NCBI GenBank assembly: GCA_037952775.1
Contig: JBANAY010000003.1
Location: 2,170,001-2,234,000 of the forward strand
Origin: Clonostachys chloroleuca
Lineage: Eukaryota; Ascomycota; Sordariomycetes; Hypocreales; Bionectriaceae
Length of the DNA: 64,000 bases
Reading direction: 5' to 3'
Positions 1 through 12,612 of this stretch are shown here, one piece after another. Each line of letters opens with the position of its first letter. Positions within the stretch are counted from its first letter, which is position 1. The notes under the pieces were generated by a model. It searched no databases and was not told the origin of the DNA. It saw only the letters and a program-made list of their open reading frames with translations. The translations under genes and the position numbers were made by a program.

Positions 1-1182
1 CGAATGATGGATGACTTGGAGCGTCTCATCTTCGAGGATCTCTATTAGTGGCCCACAGGATGTCGCAACCAAGGATTTGAAGCCGGCTGAGTCGGCGGCA
101 TCTGGATAGATGCATTTCAGAAGATTAGCTAGCTCATTAAGCCGTAAAGGCCGTGATGCATGGGTAACTGCTTCGAGCACAAGAATTTGTACATCTATAT
201 CCACACCACGCTCTTCACGTTGGGTCGCGAGTATATTGTTATATGTCTTCTCCAACCCCACAGGGAGAGATTCTTCCAAGGACTGGAGATCGACAGAGCC
301 ATCGGAGTCCAGCGCAGCTTCCACCTGGTCCATTGTAAGCTTCGCATACAAAAACAGGCCTTCTGATCTTTTGGCGACCATGTCAATTATGTGCTGTTTT
401 CGCATCCTGTGGGTCTCGAGCTTCGATGCAGAATCAAATCGATGGTTCAAAAACGAGACGATATCGATGTCTACAAGGTTTTGTTGAAGGCTGACGTGCA
501 CAATGGAAGAGTCCCTCAACGCGCTTTGAAGGTACTGCTTCGGCCTGCTTGTCATGAGCAGCTTCAAAGTGCGTGGACGGTGCGTTGCCAAGCTATTCAA
601 CTGATCAAGAAACGACTTGTTCTCCATGGTCATTTCGTCGAGGGCGTCTCCTACGCAATATAATTTTCGAACACACGACACACCGTCGAGAAAGAGCTGG
701 ATCAGATCATTATCCGATGTTTCTGAGAGCTCGCTTCCGAGCCGCGTCTGCAACGCATACTGCAACTTTGGCGAGTGCGGCAAGAGCTGGGCGAGCCAGT
801 CTCGCAAAAGGGCACGGGGCGAAAAGTTGGCGGCGACGATATTTCGAAAGAAGAAGAAAAGCACAGGGCACTCTTCAGTTGTGCGGAGATGATGGATTAT
901 GGAAGCGGCCACGACGGACTTGCCAGCACCAGGAACACCCTTGATCCAAAGACTCCCGTGGTCGGGCGAGTCATGCCATTTCTGGTATTCCTCAGTTTGG
1001 CAAAGCCAGAGTCCAGTTCCAGGAGCCTGAGATGAGAGATGGCGGCGAAATTCTCCAGACTCGGCCAGATAGTCAGTTGGCTGAAGCCAGCTGCGGATCT
1101 GAGCGAGGACCTCGGGGCTCAAAGCTGTTTCCTCATGATTCACGATATCGTATTCGTCTGCCGTATGGAAAGAGTTCGGCAT
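1..1182 (-). CDS. NACHT-domain NLR-like protein, truncated by left window edge
   Basis: The minus strand stays open from an ATG at 1182 to the window edge (about 394 codons, no stop), so the 3' end is missing. Residues about 65-85 give a nucleotide-binding P-loop, GVPGAGKS, preceded by the HGSLWIKG lead-in usual in fungal NACHT proteins. Further on are a Walker B-like strand with DALDEM and the MTSRP sensor strand, followed by the helical region usual after NACHT. Fungal NLRs of this kind act in non-self recognition or cell death and often end in ankyrin, WD40 or TPR repeats; that part lies outside the window. The frame stays open upstream of 1182 to a TAA near 1257, and this stretch also looks coding. 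An upstream exon joined near 1250 is therefore possible and the chosen ATG may be internal. The N-terminal effector domain cannot be seen. Confidence 0.85.
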   Translation of the reverse strand, partial: MPNSFHTADEYDIVNHEETALSPEVLAQIRSWLQPTDYLAESGEFRRHLSSQAPGTGLWLCQTEEYQKWHDSPDHGSLWIKGVPGAGKSVVAASIIHHLRTTEECPVLFFFFRNIVAANFSPRALLRDWLAQLLPHSPKLQYALQTRLGSELSETSDNDLIQLFLDGVSCVRKLYCVGDALDEMTMENKSFLDQLNSLATHRPRTLKLLMTSRPKQYLQSALRDSSIVHVSLQQNLVDIDIVSFLNHRFDSASKLETHRMRKQHIIDMVAKRSEGLFLYAKLTMDQVEAALDSDGSVDLQSLEESLPVGLEKTYNNILATQREERGVDIDVQILVLEAVTHASRPLRLNELANLLKCIYPDAADSAGFKSLVATSCGPLIEILEDETLQVIHHS

Positions 1183-1606
1183 GATTTCACGTTCCTCGTC
1201 CAAAGGGTGAAATACTATTGAAGAATCAAGGTTGCCAAGAGCATGAATGTCCTTTTATCCGCGTCAATCACGGAACTAGTGTCGCAGGTAGAATATGGCC
1301 CCCACCGTAAGCCGTAGACAATGACTAACACTCTTGCACCCTAATATCAGTCTTCTTTTATGCTCAGTTGCCTCAATGGTTAGATGAATGAAGTCAATTA
1401 AAACTAGTGACCTAAATAGTGTAGCATCCATCTGTGGTTGCCTAAGCTAAGGCCTGTGGCAATTCTAATTTTCTCCTTGAGACAGTCATCTATGATAGGC
1501 ATCTATATTTGGCCATCCTGCTCGGGCGGCACAGCCACACTCAGTATCAAAATAGAATGCCTGATTCGCCACTCATATCATTATTGCCGCGCCGTCTCTT
1601 AGTCCC
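1183..1606. other. Intergenic stretch between NACHT gene and ABC transporter
   Basis: No convincing gene. The left end may hold an extra 5' exon of the NACHT gene, because its frame stays open to about 1257. The rest is AT-rich 5' flank of that gene and 3' flank of the ABC transporter. Confidence 0.4.
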
Positions 1607-4600
1607 TTAACCTGACGCTTCATAGAGTGCCCTAAATACAGAATGTCTATCCGACAACAAGGCTTCGGGCTCTCCTTGCTCTACGATACGCCCCTTGTCC
1701 AGAACCACAATTCGATCAAAATCCGCAATAGTCTCGAGTCTATGCGCTACGGCTAGAATAGTTCGGTTCTTGAAATCTTCACGGATGATCTTCTGTAACA
1801 ACCGGTCCGTTTCGACATCGACACTAAAATACAACCAAGCGTAAGTCAACCAGGGTCCAGCAATAAAGTATGGGAAGAAGAAGTGGGAGAATACTCACTT
1901 GCTAGTAAACTCGTCGAGGATCAGTATACGGCTAGGGTTTAGCATGGCTCTCGCGAGGCAGAACAGTTGCCTCTCTCCATGGCTTAATGCTTCCTCGGGA
2001 TCGAGCAAAGTATCCAAACCTCCAAGGCCCACCACTTTAGGCCAGAGGCCTACCCTCTGTAAGACATGCTGCAAGCGCTGCTCGTCATAATCAGCCGCAG
2101 ATGCCGCCACGGTGAGGTTATCTCTGATCGTGCCGCGTAAAAAGAAGGGCTCCTGCGATAATGCGTTAATGCTGGCGCGGACCTGATTGATATAGATAGT
2201 AGATATGTCGACACCATCAATGCAGACGGATCCACTGCTGGTATCCAAGACACGAAAGAGGAGGCTCAGAAGTGAGCTCTTTCCACTATCATATTGTCAG
2301 CCATTCGAGCTTAATGATCACAACTGCTCTCTCCAGTCTCACTTACCTCCCGCTACGCCCACAGATGCCAATATGCTCTCCAGGACCAATTGATAGACTG
2401 ACGTCTCGAATCACAGCCCCTGAGTCCACGGAGTGACTTGCTGTGACCCCTCTTATTTCAATGCCTCCAGAATGCACCCATCCTTCTGAAGCTTTGGGGA
2501 GATGGTCAGGATCCTCGGAAGCTGTCTCAGAAAACGATCTGATCCGAGAAATAGCCCCGATGGAAGTCTCCAAGGACGCCCAAAAGGAGACCAATGATTT
2601 CAGGGAAGTTCCCAGAGTCATCTATATCCGGTTAGAAGTGGAATTCGAGGTGAGGTATTGACTTGGCATAATAAAGTCGAGAAACATACCACATTGACTA
2701 AAGCCAAACCCAAGAACCCTGGATTGATTGTCCCTCGAAGGCCCACGGCCGCAATCGCCACGACGATACCCATGACAGAGACCACCAAATCAAGGACTAG
2801 GTTAAGCCATCGTTGAATTGTAGCGAGCACGAAAAATGGTCGCTGGGAATTGTCGAGGCTCACGCGATTCTGGCGTTCAAACCCTTCCTCCCATCCAAAT
2901 GCCCTCACAGTGGCCAAGCCTGACAGGGTCTCGATGAAATGCGTGTATAGAGGTGCCTTGGTTTCCAGATCAAGATATCGGATTTGCCGGGAGGTCCGCA
3001 GGTAGAAGCGCTGGATCATCCAGAATGCAACGAGCATGACGGGGAAAATTGGCAAGATATAGACCGTGGCAATAGCAATGAGAACGATTTTGTACAGGCA
3101 ATTGTACACGTACTCAACCATGTCTATCAAGGCCAGGGGTAGTTCACTATCTACAAGACTTAGGTCTTGGCTGAACCTGTTGGTGGTAACCCCCGTATCC
3201 GTATTGCTGAAGAAAGCCATTGTCGCGCCCATGAGAGCCTCCAGTTGAATGTCATGGAGTCTGATAGATGAAGCGGAGAGTGGGAAGATCAAGACATGCC
3301 AGATCCAAAGTAAGGTGAGCGCAATCTCTCCAACGAAGAACACGGTATATACTCCAATATAGTATCGGATCTTGCCATTATCAATGTCGTTCGCCCAAGC
3401 ATTCAGCCATAGACTTTGCGCGGGAGTAAAACCCATGCATATTGCTCCGAGGATAGCGAAAAATATTGAGTGTTTGTACCCTGCTGTTTTAAGGTAGTAC
3501 TTCCAGATAGTTTTATCGCCAGTCTGCCTGGAGATGTCACTGGCGGAAGCATCCTGGGCCATGACTGTTTGATGAAATACAGGAGTGAACTCGGCCTCTT
3601 TGGCATCCTCAACGCGCCTGGCCGTGGTATCACGGTCTGGATATTCGGATTCCGGGAAATCTCCCAAGTCTCTCTGCGATACCAACTCCATGGGAAGTCT
3701 TTCGCGTTGACCTTGGTAGACTACATCCCCTGCATCCCCAAGGAGTATGACGGAGTCTGCAGAAGAGAGAAGATGCACGGCGTGCGTTGCGAGGATTACT
3801 GTTTGGAGAGTATTTTTCAGCAGTCCCCTTTCTCCTAGAAGACTTTGGAATATGATCTCTTCCGTCATTGGATCCAGTCCGCTAAAGATGTCGTCCAAGA
3901 TAAGGATCGGCGCCCGTGAGTACACAGCTCTTGCTAAAGCCTATACGATGAATGTCAGCATATTCCAGGCTATTTTTCCTTTACAAGTCACACATACAAT
4001 GCGCTGCTTCTGTCCTCCAGAGAGGGTTATGCCCTTTGAACCCACCAGGGTTCGATCGCCGGAGGGGTAGTTTTTCAAATCTTCGAGTAAGGCGCAAGCT
4101 CTGATGACCTTACTGTACCATGAAGCATCAAACAAATTATTTCCAAGTACATTCTCTTGAATTGATTTGTTAATCAGCCAGGGAGTTTGGGCGCAGTATG
4201 CAATTGACCCATTCACATTTACTGGTAGCTTGATCGATCCCTTGTGCGTAACTGTTTCTCCAAGAAGTGCGTTTATAAGCGTCGACTTTCCGCTTCCAAC
4301 ACTACTCTCGTTAATTCAAGCCTATAAGGGTTCGATAGATTGACTCACGGGCCTATGATCATTGTAAAAGAACCTCTCTTGATATCCATTGATAGTCCGG
4401 TGAGTATGGGATTTTCTCCGTTCCACCCAACACTCAAGTCATCAATATTGACGGCGACGTGGCGAGGCAACAGGGTCTGGAGCTCATTGTCGTTAAACGA
4501 GATGGTAGTGAAGCTTCCTATGCTACTCTCTACCCGGCCGTCTCTCTTCATCTCTAGTAGGAGAAACGCTTCAACACGACGAAGACAACCGAAAGCGCTA

Positions 4601-6481
4601 GCCAGCGCCGGCATTTGTCTCAAAAATATCTCGAGTCGTTCCATGAAGATGTTAAGAATGGCCAGAGATGTAAATAAACGATTGACTCCAAAACTGCTGT
4701 TGGACGGATTGAGAAGTGCGACGATGCCAAAGACTGTGTAAGTTATCCATCTTGTTCCACTAAGGCTTAGCGTTTGCAAAATTGCGAAGAGGGCCATGAA
4801 AACCCGCACTTTCTTCGCCCTATTCACTTCCTCGTGGCGCAAGGTGCGAATCTTGGCGTGGATTTTCTCAACGAATCCCAGAATTTTGACGCCTTTCATG
4901 GAAGAGATGACCGAAGCTGTCAGGCCGACTCTTTCTTCCGTTGCCTCGAGCCACTCCTTTTGCCGTTTGATATAGGGCCCAGATTGCGCTCCAGCTGCGA
5001 ATGACAAAATGGCTGAAAATATAAGCGGTGCCATAAAACTGAAAAAAGGCTGTTAGTCCGAGAAAGCAAAATAAGTCATCGCTCAGCTTATCTCTTACGT
5101 GAGTCCTAGTTGTCTGTATAACAGACCCAAAGCCACGAGGGCCATAACTCCATTAGAGGATGTCTCATGAATAAGTCCAAATCCTTTCACGATGCGCTCG
5201 ACATCAGCACTCATCAATGTTAGACTCTCGCCGCTTGCACCTTCTCTCAGGTCTACTTTTAGCGTCTTGTTGTAGATGATATTCACGAGACATCCTCGGA
5301 GGATCGTAGCAAACCTGTCCAACTGGTGCGTGTAAAATGCGGAAAATATAGCCTTGCTGATATACACGACCGCATAGGCCACGACGATGAGTTGACCAAG
5401 CTCTATGGGGTCGTCCGACGAGATGAAGTCTAGAATGGCACTGACGAGGAACGGCTGGGAGAAAGTGAGGGCCATAGACAGTACATTGGGAATCACTGGG
5501 CGGAGGAACAATTTTGTCAGAGACATGACAATGGTCCTCGCCAGCCGATACCTGTGGACGTTCGACATCGACAACCATCTTATCTCGAACCTCGCTAGCG
5601 TTTGCTCAGAAGAGAGCTCCTCATCAAGATGAATCAGGTCATCCAGTTTTAATATACCACGATGTCCTATCAAGTATCAGCTTTTCTGCTCTACTTTGTG
5701 ATAGATTGGTGAGCATACCGTGGAAGAAAAGAGAATTGATCCACCAGAACACGCTCCTGCTGAGAATGCCACTAGTTTCTTGCGGCGGGCGATCAGTATC
5801 TACAGCTGAGAAATACATCACCTTGTTCTGTGCCTCTACGAATAAGAGACTCAGCTTCGCTGCCAAAACAGCAGCCGATAGAGAAGTGATTAATGTATCA
5901 AAGTCCATTTTAACCACTTCGCAATGCAAATTAGTCTTGTTTGTTGTGGCTCAGAGTACCCTTTTGGTGGAAGCTTACAAGTTCTCATCCTAACAAAGTC
6001 GAGTCCGATAGAAAATATAAGGTAAAGATTGAGGAGAGAGCTCGGGCGAATGGCATGGTTATGCTCTGCCTTGGAGAGGGCTAGAAAGGCCAATGATTCA
6101 ACCACGTAAACGGCTGCAGCAGCAATTGATGTTTGGGTCCTAATCGGCGCTCGGAGGATCCATAGCAGCAAGAGAACGAAGCGAAGAGCGACAAGAAGAA
6201 TCAGGGCCATCTTAAGACTATTGTTCGTTATTTAGTCCCACGATGTTCGTGCTAGAACAATTACATACCATTTTGGTGTCCTGAAAAGAGGTCCCGAGCA
6301 CAACTTTACGAGCATTACGAAGGGAGGCGACCTTGACCGCTGATGCTGCAATCATAAGCACCGCGGGGAGGAGACTCAACATACTCTCCTCGAAGACCAG
6401 TGTAAGGTCCAGCCCGTCGCGACATTCTGGTGATGTTTGCGGGCCGAATGAGTAATCCTCCAAGCATGATGAATGATTCAT
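1607..6481 (-). CDS. ABC-C (MRP-type) full transporter, about 1,447 aa, ten exons
   Basis: Complete multidrug-resistance-associated-type exporter, expected to move organic anions or conjugates across the plasma or vacuolar membrane. Start at 6481 (MNHSSCLEDYSFGP) matches the fungal ABC-C N-terminus with a CRDGLDLTL motif. I place exons near 6481-6269, 6210-5979, 5926-5719, 5666-5099, 5038-4349, 4301-3998, 3940-2690, 2621-2347, 2285-1899 and 1823-1607, all with GT-AG borders and consistent phase. The order is TMD0, TMD1, NBD1 (Walker A GPVGSGKST rebuilt across the 4302-4348 intron, signature LSGGQ, Walker B ILILDDIFSGLD), TMD2, NBD2 (Walker A GRSGSGKSS across the 2286-2346 intron, Walker B ILILDEFTS, H-loop AHRLET). 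NBD2 has LSHGE where LSxGQ is expected. NBD1 has Asp in place of the catalytic Glu, as is common in the asymmetric ABC-C sites. Substrate unknown. Confidence 0.93.
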
Positions 6482-7675
6482 GATGGTATTGACGAAAGCC
6501 AGTGGGTGCTGCCGCACTTGGTTCTGCTACTAGTCTCGTGATAAGAAATGGGATAGATTGATTGATAAAGAAATAATAACGGTCAAGCCTGATGCCTGGA
6601 TAAATGTCCACATCAGCAGGGTCGGTGTCAGCATCCTCCGGCATTCTACTACCGCCTGATAAGATTAGATCCGAGGCTCGGCCGACCGATATATGAGTCA
6701 ATGGCACGTCATGAACCGCCGCCAAAATGCAGTTGGGTAGAATAACAGGCATCCGCCTTCCTGTCTCGGTGTAGTAAATTGAGGTGAGCGAAATCCTGGT
6801 CCGAATACGCAAGCGCTTCATGCCGTGTTTCCATAATATAACGCGAAGATCGGAATATGATTGGCAACGTATCGAGAAATTGCCCCAGGATTGTTTCAAG
6901 CATGGGATTCCTTAGACACTTGACCCCAGTCAGCCTCTAAACCGCCAGAAGACTGGTAGTGCTTACTGGAGAGTGCGTCCCAAATTCAATCAACAACCAT
7001 AGTCAAATCGACCGCAAATTATAAAGATTCGGCTTTGTTCATGCTGGATTCTCTTTCCAGAGTGACTAGTTAATCTTAAGCTTGTATGGCTTTAGTTAAA
7101 TAAGTGAAGTTTCCGTCTCAAGTAGGCGACACAACAGCTACCCTAGATAAAGATCAGAATCACAGTATTGGAATGAACATTTGATAACATTGCCTCTAAC
7201 TCTGGGAAATGATGGTATCTAATCGAACTCAATTAATTATTATCATTATATCTCAAGTCAGTAGTCTTACAATTCGAAGTATAATCCGCCACATCCACAT
7301 CTATGAAGAAGGCAACCTTACTATCTTCCTATTGATATCAGCCACCACCAGTTCGCATTTTTGCCAACATAGAACAAACCTGAGCATTCTCACTAAACCG
7401 TTTGCGTCTGGTACCAATGAAGCTTTTATGCCTAGTGGAAGTGTAATTGGAGACAAATGGCGTGTTACCGCAATGGCTACCAAAGTTGAAAAGTATGATC
7501 ACTGCTTGGCAATTGATTGCTTGTGGCGTACTTCACGGCCTCTCTCCTGGCATTAACACAACAAATTTCCCGTAGCTTCATTCCTGCAATTATCTGTCTC
7601 TATTAATTATCTAACTTACATTCCTAGAGTTGGTACATTTTAAATCATTACTTCAGATCCGTCTATCGTCTATCA
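6482..7675. other. ABC transporter leader and intergenic DNA
   Basis: The minus strand directly upstream of the ABC start carries overlapping open frames (6315-6899 and 6709-6903) that match no family I know and run into ABC exon 1 in another frame. I read them as leader or uORF sequence. From about 6910 to 7675 the DNA is AT-rich and I see no gene. Confidence 0.4.
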
Positions 7676-9094
7676 TCACTTCCTGGGCGCTTTATTACCC
7701 AAGATGTCCACCACCTCCTCCACTTCCACCACCGTCTCGTTTCGGACGTGGATCCCGTGCCTACCGCCTATATCATGTTCCCCGTCGCCGCTCGACTCTG
7801 AGCCACAATACCGGGTCGAGATGACAGTCTGGATGCCAGCCGCACGCTGCCCGTGTATCCCATCGAACCCGGACATCTCACCACTTTCCGGGTCCGCCAG
7901 GTTATGCGTCGAGCTCGACTTTGTGGCTGCGGCCTCTGCTTCTCGCTTCGTCCGTGTAAGTGTCGTCAGCTTGATAATATTGCTCGGCCGGCTGATTGGC
8001 TGACTGCTGCCGTAGCCGATGGAGCTGAGGAAGCTCATAGGGAGGATGTAGCGGAATACCGGCCGGAGGAGGGGGAAGCAAGCTAGAAAAATCGTGAGCT
8101 ACTAGATGGAGGAGTGGGTAATTATCAGAGGCTACGCACCGGACACAATTGCAATGTTGACCTCGACAGCCCCAAGGATGCAGTACATTGCGTAGTCGTA
8201 AGGCATTTGTGTTGTGTCGTTGTTGTAGTTGACGAGCTCAACAAGAACAAAAGCGGAGGCAACACACACACTGAGCGAACTGTATTAGTCTCTTGTTTGG
8301 ACTACGGGTAGAATGGAGAGCTGAGGGGACGTACATGGTTCCCAGAACAAACAGCGCAATGATGCCCAACTTCTGGCCGAGACGAAGGCGGAGCCTGTAT
8401 ACCTCAATGACGGGAAGGGTCAAGATGATGAGGTCCATGATAAAATGTGTAACGATAGTGCCGAGGAAAAATTGACCGCTATTGATGTTGCAAACGGAAT
8501 CCGTAATGGTCTTGTCCCAAATCGACTGCACTGGCACGCAGCGGAAGATCAACATAAAGGTTCGTAGAATCATCCATATCACGGACATGACAAGCATCAC
8601 GATAATTGGGATCCTGATGACTGACTGACTGAACAGCCTCCAGTAGAAGGACAAGATGGATATCTTGGAAGTAGCGAGTGACGAGGCATAGCAGAGGGAG
8701 TTGAAGAAGCCGAGGAGTCTTGCGTGGTATAGGATCGATTCTCTCGTCTGCTCGTCGAGAGAATCAGGCATGAGCTTGCCAAGATACCAGTACTTCGTCC
8801 CTAAAAGAAAGTCGTTAATAGCTGAAGGTTCAATCAGGATAATAAGGCTGGTGAATACAATGGATCAAGATAGCGCAATACCCCGTAGCGAAAAGCTGCA
8901 TGTAGAATCAGTATATGAATGTTGTGCTGAAGGAAGGCAAGTAGGCTTACAAAAGCAGCTATGCAGAACCAGTCATCATACCACCAATTCACCTTGGTCA
9001 ACCGGCGTGCGGCAACGCGCATCACCATCGATATAACCGCAGCAATCCATGTTATACCGATGCCGACGTAGATGTTGAGTTGGAGGCCAGCCAT
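7676..9094 (-). CDS. Pth11-like seven-helix integral membrane protein
   Basis: Fungal-specific rhodopsin-fold receptor family (Pth11-like, no CFEM domain seen), plasma-membrane proteins linked to surface and host sensing. I assemble five exons: 9094-8951, about 8895-8859, about 8800-8334, about 8279-8139 and about 8083-7676. Splicing restores the family blocks MAGLQLNIYVGIGITW at the start, RLTKVNWWYDDWFCIAAF, LFATGYCAILIHWTKYWYLG, the long middle exon with five hydrophobic helices and a CVPVQSIWD loop, and the CVASAFVLVEL and CILGAVEVNIAIV helices. FPLLRP closes the membrane core. The C-terminal tail of about 120 residues is polar and acidic, consistent with a cytoplasmic tail. ATG 9094 is preferred to upstream Met codons because it starts the conserved block. 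Ligand unknown. Confidence 0.88.
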
Positions 9095-12000
9095 GGCTGA
9101 GGCTGGAAGCTCGCACCACCGGTTCGTGCTGCTGCAAGATCTCAGTGGATTGCTCACAGACGTCGATAGACAAGGAACAAGGGTTTCCAATGAAGAAAGA
9201 AAAAGGAAAATCAGCAAAAAGAAAAGAGCTAGGAGACGGCCTAGTTATTGGGCAGCATGGCTACAGACATAGCAACACCGTTTGCATGAGCTGGCGTAAC
9301 ATCAGAGAAGGCTAATTCCCACTACCCCGGAGGCCAGCACTAAAGGAATCGCTCATCCGTTGGCGGATGGTGACTTGGGCACCCGATGAGGCTAGTTGGG
9401 ATAAGTCGAAACGTCGCCAAATGACTCGCCTCCCATGTGGCTTGCCAACCCTGTAGATTGAGATTGGTTGGGGGAGCTAGAGCCAATAAATATCCAGCTG
9501 CCAACTTGGACAGAATTTTCTCATTCGTCAGATGGCAAGCGATGGCTGCAATGCCTTGTATGTCTGAATAATGTATCCATTATCACATGGCCATGCCCCT
9601 TACCGGGGAGAGTAGACTATCTCCGCACTCTCGCCTGATCTTCTAATGCTTGTTCTTGAGACAACCACGATCCAGACCAGATGACAGAACGATCTATTGT
9701 TGGTTGCATCCAGCCCTGTAGTGTTCCTGGTTGTGAGAAGCAGGATCTTCGCTCTTTTAACTATTATCCTTGCGTATTGGAGTCCACAGCTAATGGTGGC
9801 TTCCGCACATGTATGATGCGCGCACTAGAGAAGCGATGCGAAATAGCTTGACTCAGTACCTTAGCACCATTGCTCGGTCTCCAACCGGCTGGTCGCCGGA
9901 TGGCAGCTAACGAACTCAATGAATGGCAAATCAAGGCGGCGTTCATTAGCATGGCCGTCCAGGCTGACGGCGAGGGTATCATCTCAGAACCGATCGGCTG
10001 GTACATCTGGATTGGGTCCTTCTCCCCACGGCGGAAACCGGGGCCATCACCCACCTGCTCAGGGGCCCATGACTGAGGGGTTGACATCTCGATGACTAGC
10101 TTAACCGCATCCCGAATAGTCTGACGACGCTAACGCGAGTACTCGACCAGCTGAAAGATAGCAAGCATTGTGGGACTGTCAAAATGAGCTAGGCAAGCAT
10201 TAAACTGCGATAAGGCATGAAATAGGATGGGAAGGACATTAATTTGCAACATGGGGTGAGACAGGAACTGAGTGTACCTATCAGCAGCCTGAGGCCATCG
10301 GGGCTGATTGAAGCTCTTTGCCCATCTAGACTTAGTACTTCATCACATTGGGCATCTCGACATAGACTTGTCGCCACTCACTGTCTGGGCCTGTAGTGTC
10401 AGTTGCCGCTGGACAAAAGCCAAGATAAGTATGTAGGTAGGGGCCCAGGGGAGGGACCCGAGAGACCCGACCAGGTTATCAGGTCCACCTCCAGGCCACG
10501 GAGAGTCCGGCGATTTTATCCATGAACAAGTGCGGTGCCACCAGAATAGGAAGATCGTCTACTAAAGTCGTTAAGCAAGCCACTCCAGTAGTTAGGGACT
10601 AGACAGATAAGCCAGCCAACCACTATAGTACAGGCCCTTCCTTGAACTGGGAATACGTATATTGATAGACAGGAGGATCCTGCACCAACCGAAACGGGAG
10701 AGGACGAGAGAGCACCTCATTGAGGCACCACCAGCGCGCCGGGGATGTGTAGCCGCATGACCGTTAGAGATTAAGTTACTGACCTGACGAACCTGAAAGT
10801 AAATTAAGCATCTCTCTCTGTCTCCCCTGGATAATCTCTTGCCTTTTCAGAAGGCTCGCTGATTCGGAGTCTACCGAGTAGGGATGGCTTCGAAAGCATG
10901 TCTGATTCGCAGGATCTCGACGGTGACAGGTTGCCTACACAAGAGGCACTAAGACCAGGGCTAGCCATATGGCTGGACACGGGGAACGGGCTGTCTGCCT
11001 CTTCTCTTTGTTTGAGACGCACGTCAAGCGATCGATCTTCTCAAGCATGTCATTCTGGTGCACCCTCTCCAGATTGATTGTCCGATTTGGGCTGAGTACC
11101 CCTGGAAGCAAAAAGATAACAACTATTGAGAGCAGTGGGCCTCATTTAAGCCAAAACTTGTCGTCTTTCGCCCTTCCAGCATCTACGGCTTGATGCACCA
11201 CGAGTCATGAGAATATTCAACCAAAAGGCTGGATGCAAGCCACCCCCTTTGATTTTCTCGACAATTTGCAGTATCAACTTACTGACTGAACAGTTCACAC
11301 AAATTCGTGCAACCGCCTCAAGATGGGAGGCTCTCTTTCCTGTTTCAACACACACAAAGTCTCACCAAACAAGGGAAAATAATCATCTTCACCAACCGTT
11401 ATCAGCGACCGTTATCAGCCCTACACTAGGTTGCAGGATTTTCTTACGTGGAAGGAAAAGATACTATCTCGAGTTATTTCAGGGCAGAATGTGACTTCAT
11501 GTACGGCGACAGTTTTGGAAATCTTCTCAGTGCCCCATTCCGGTTGAGAAGCCCCCGTAATGAGGAAATTCATGCGCAAAATATTCACCCAATTCAGAGC
11601 TTGCGGCCTCATCGCTGCTCTGTTGGGAGACTTGGCCCCTGAAGAAGCGATCAAGTTTGTCCAAAACCCATCCATGCAATACTTTGAGCATCAGACATCA
11701 CCTCCTAGAATAGATTTCAATTTACGGTTTGAATATACCCTCGTAGAAGAATGTCGCAATAGGTAAGTTCTTCTGGACAAATTTAGCCTCCGCCTTGAGT
11801 GCGTCTTTTTGGTACTTAGGTGTAACTGCAAGTCTACCTGCTGTTCGGTCGAGAAGCGACACTTCGCATGACTTCAAGCCATTTTGAGGTGCGCGTTGAA
11901 TTGATGCGCCAGCTAGTGTCATTTTTCGTCCTTGACCTAAATTTTTGGACGCTGATGGTGCAGTTTTTAAGGCACGGATAAGGAAGCTATTGTTGCGGGA

Positions 12001-12612
12001 TTGCAGATCAGGGTGGAAATGCGACATGCAGATTTAGCTAACGCTCCAACTCTGAGCCACTATAACCCGCTGTCAATTGTCATTATTAACGATCCATTAC
12101 ATAACACAGTCGTTGGAGTTCCGTAAATCCGGGGAGACGAGCTCTCGAGCTGACAAAGCGCCCAGACTTGGGTTTAGTGGAGCTTTTGTCTGATGCCAGA
12201 AAGGGATGAAAAGCAAATCAGCAAAACAGAAGAATAACTCAAGACACACATAGCGATTGATAGTAGTTATCTGAGCGCCCTCAGGCCCCTAGTAGAGGAG
12301 ATGTCTTGTGTTGGCGAGGGAGGCATGTTTGTGAATAATTTCCATGAAAAAGGGTCAGTGTCAAAGTGGTCGCAATTGATAAGATAAGGCCCGCGTATAG
12401 AACCAGCCAATAAGATTCCGTCCTTAAGATAAGGAGCTACGCAGCCTGTTTAGCTCCCATATCGAATCTCGAGTCCATCTCATCTTTTCGACCAGGCATT
12501 GTTTGCGGCGACAAATGCGCACGCCGGACACTGCCAGCCATTCGGTCTCCTTTTGCGCCGACGGGAAGGCATTACCTCTGGCGTCTCCAGCGCCCTCATC
12601 ACTGGGGCGACG
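9095..12612. other. 3.5 kb gene-poor region with unassigned minus-strand open frames
   Basis: No recognised gene. Minus-strand open frames with protein-like composition lie at 9764-10087, 10804-11022, 11421-11675 and 11722-12027. The last (101 codons, starting MSHFHPDLQS) could belong to a multi-exon gene with the frames below it. I cannot join them convincingly or name a family, so I leave them as an unresolved or decayed gene. Confidence 0.3.

Noticed and set aside
6315..6903. Two long minus-strand open frames upstream of the ABC transporter (194 and 64 codons)
   Set aside because: They overlap each other and ABC exon 1 in other frames and show no family features; read as leader sequence.
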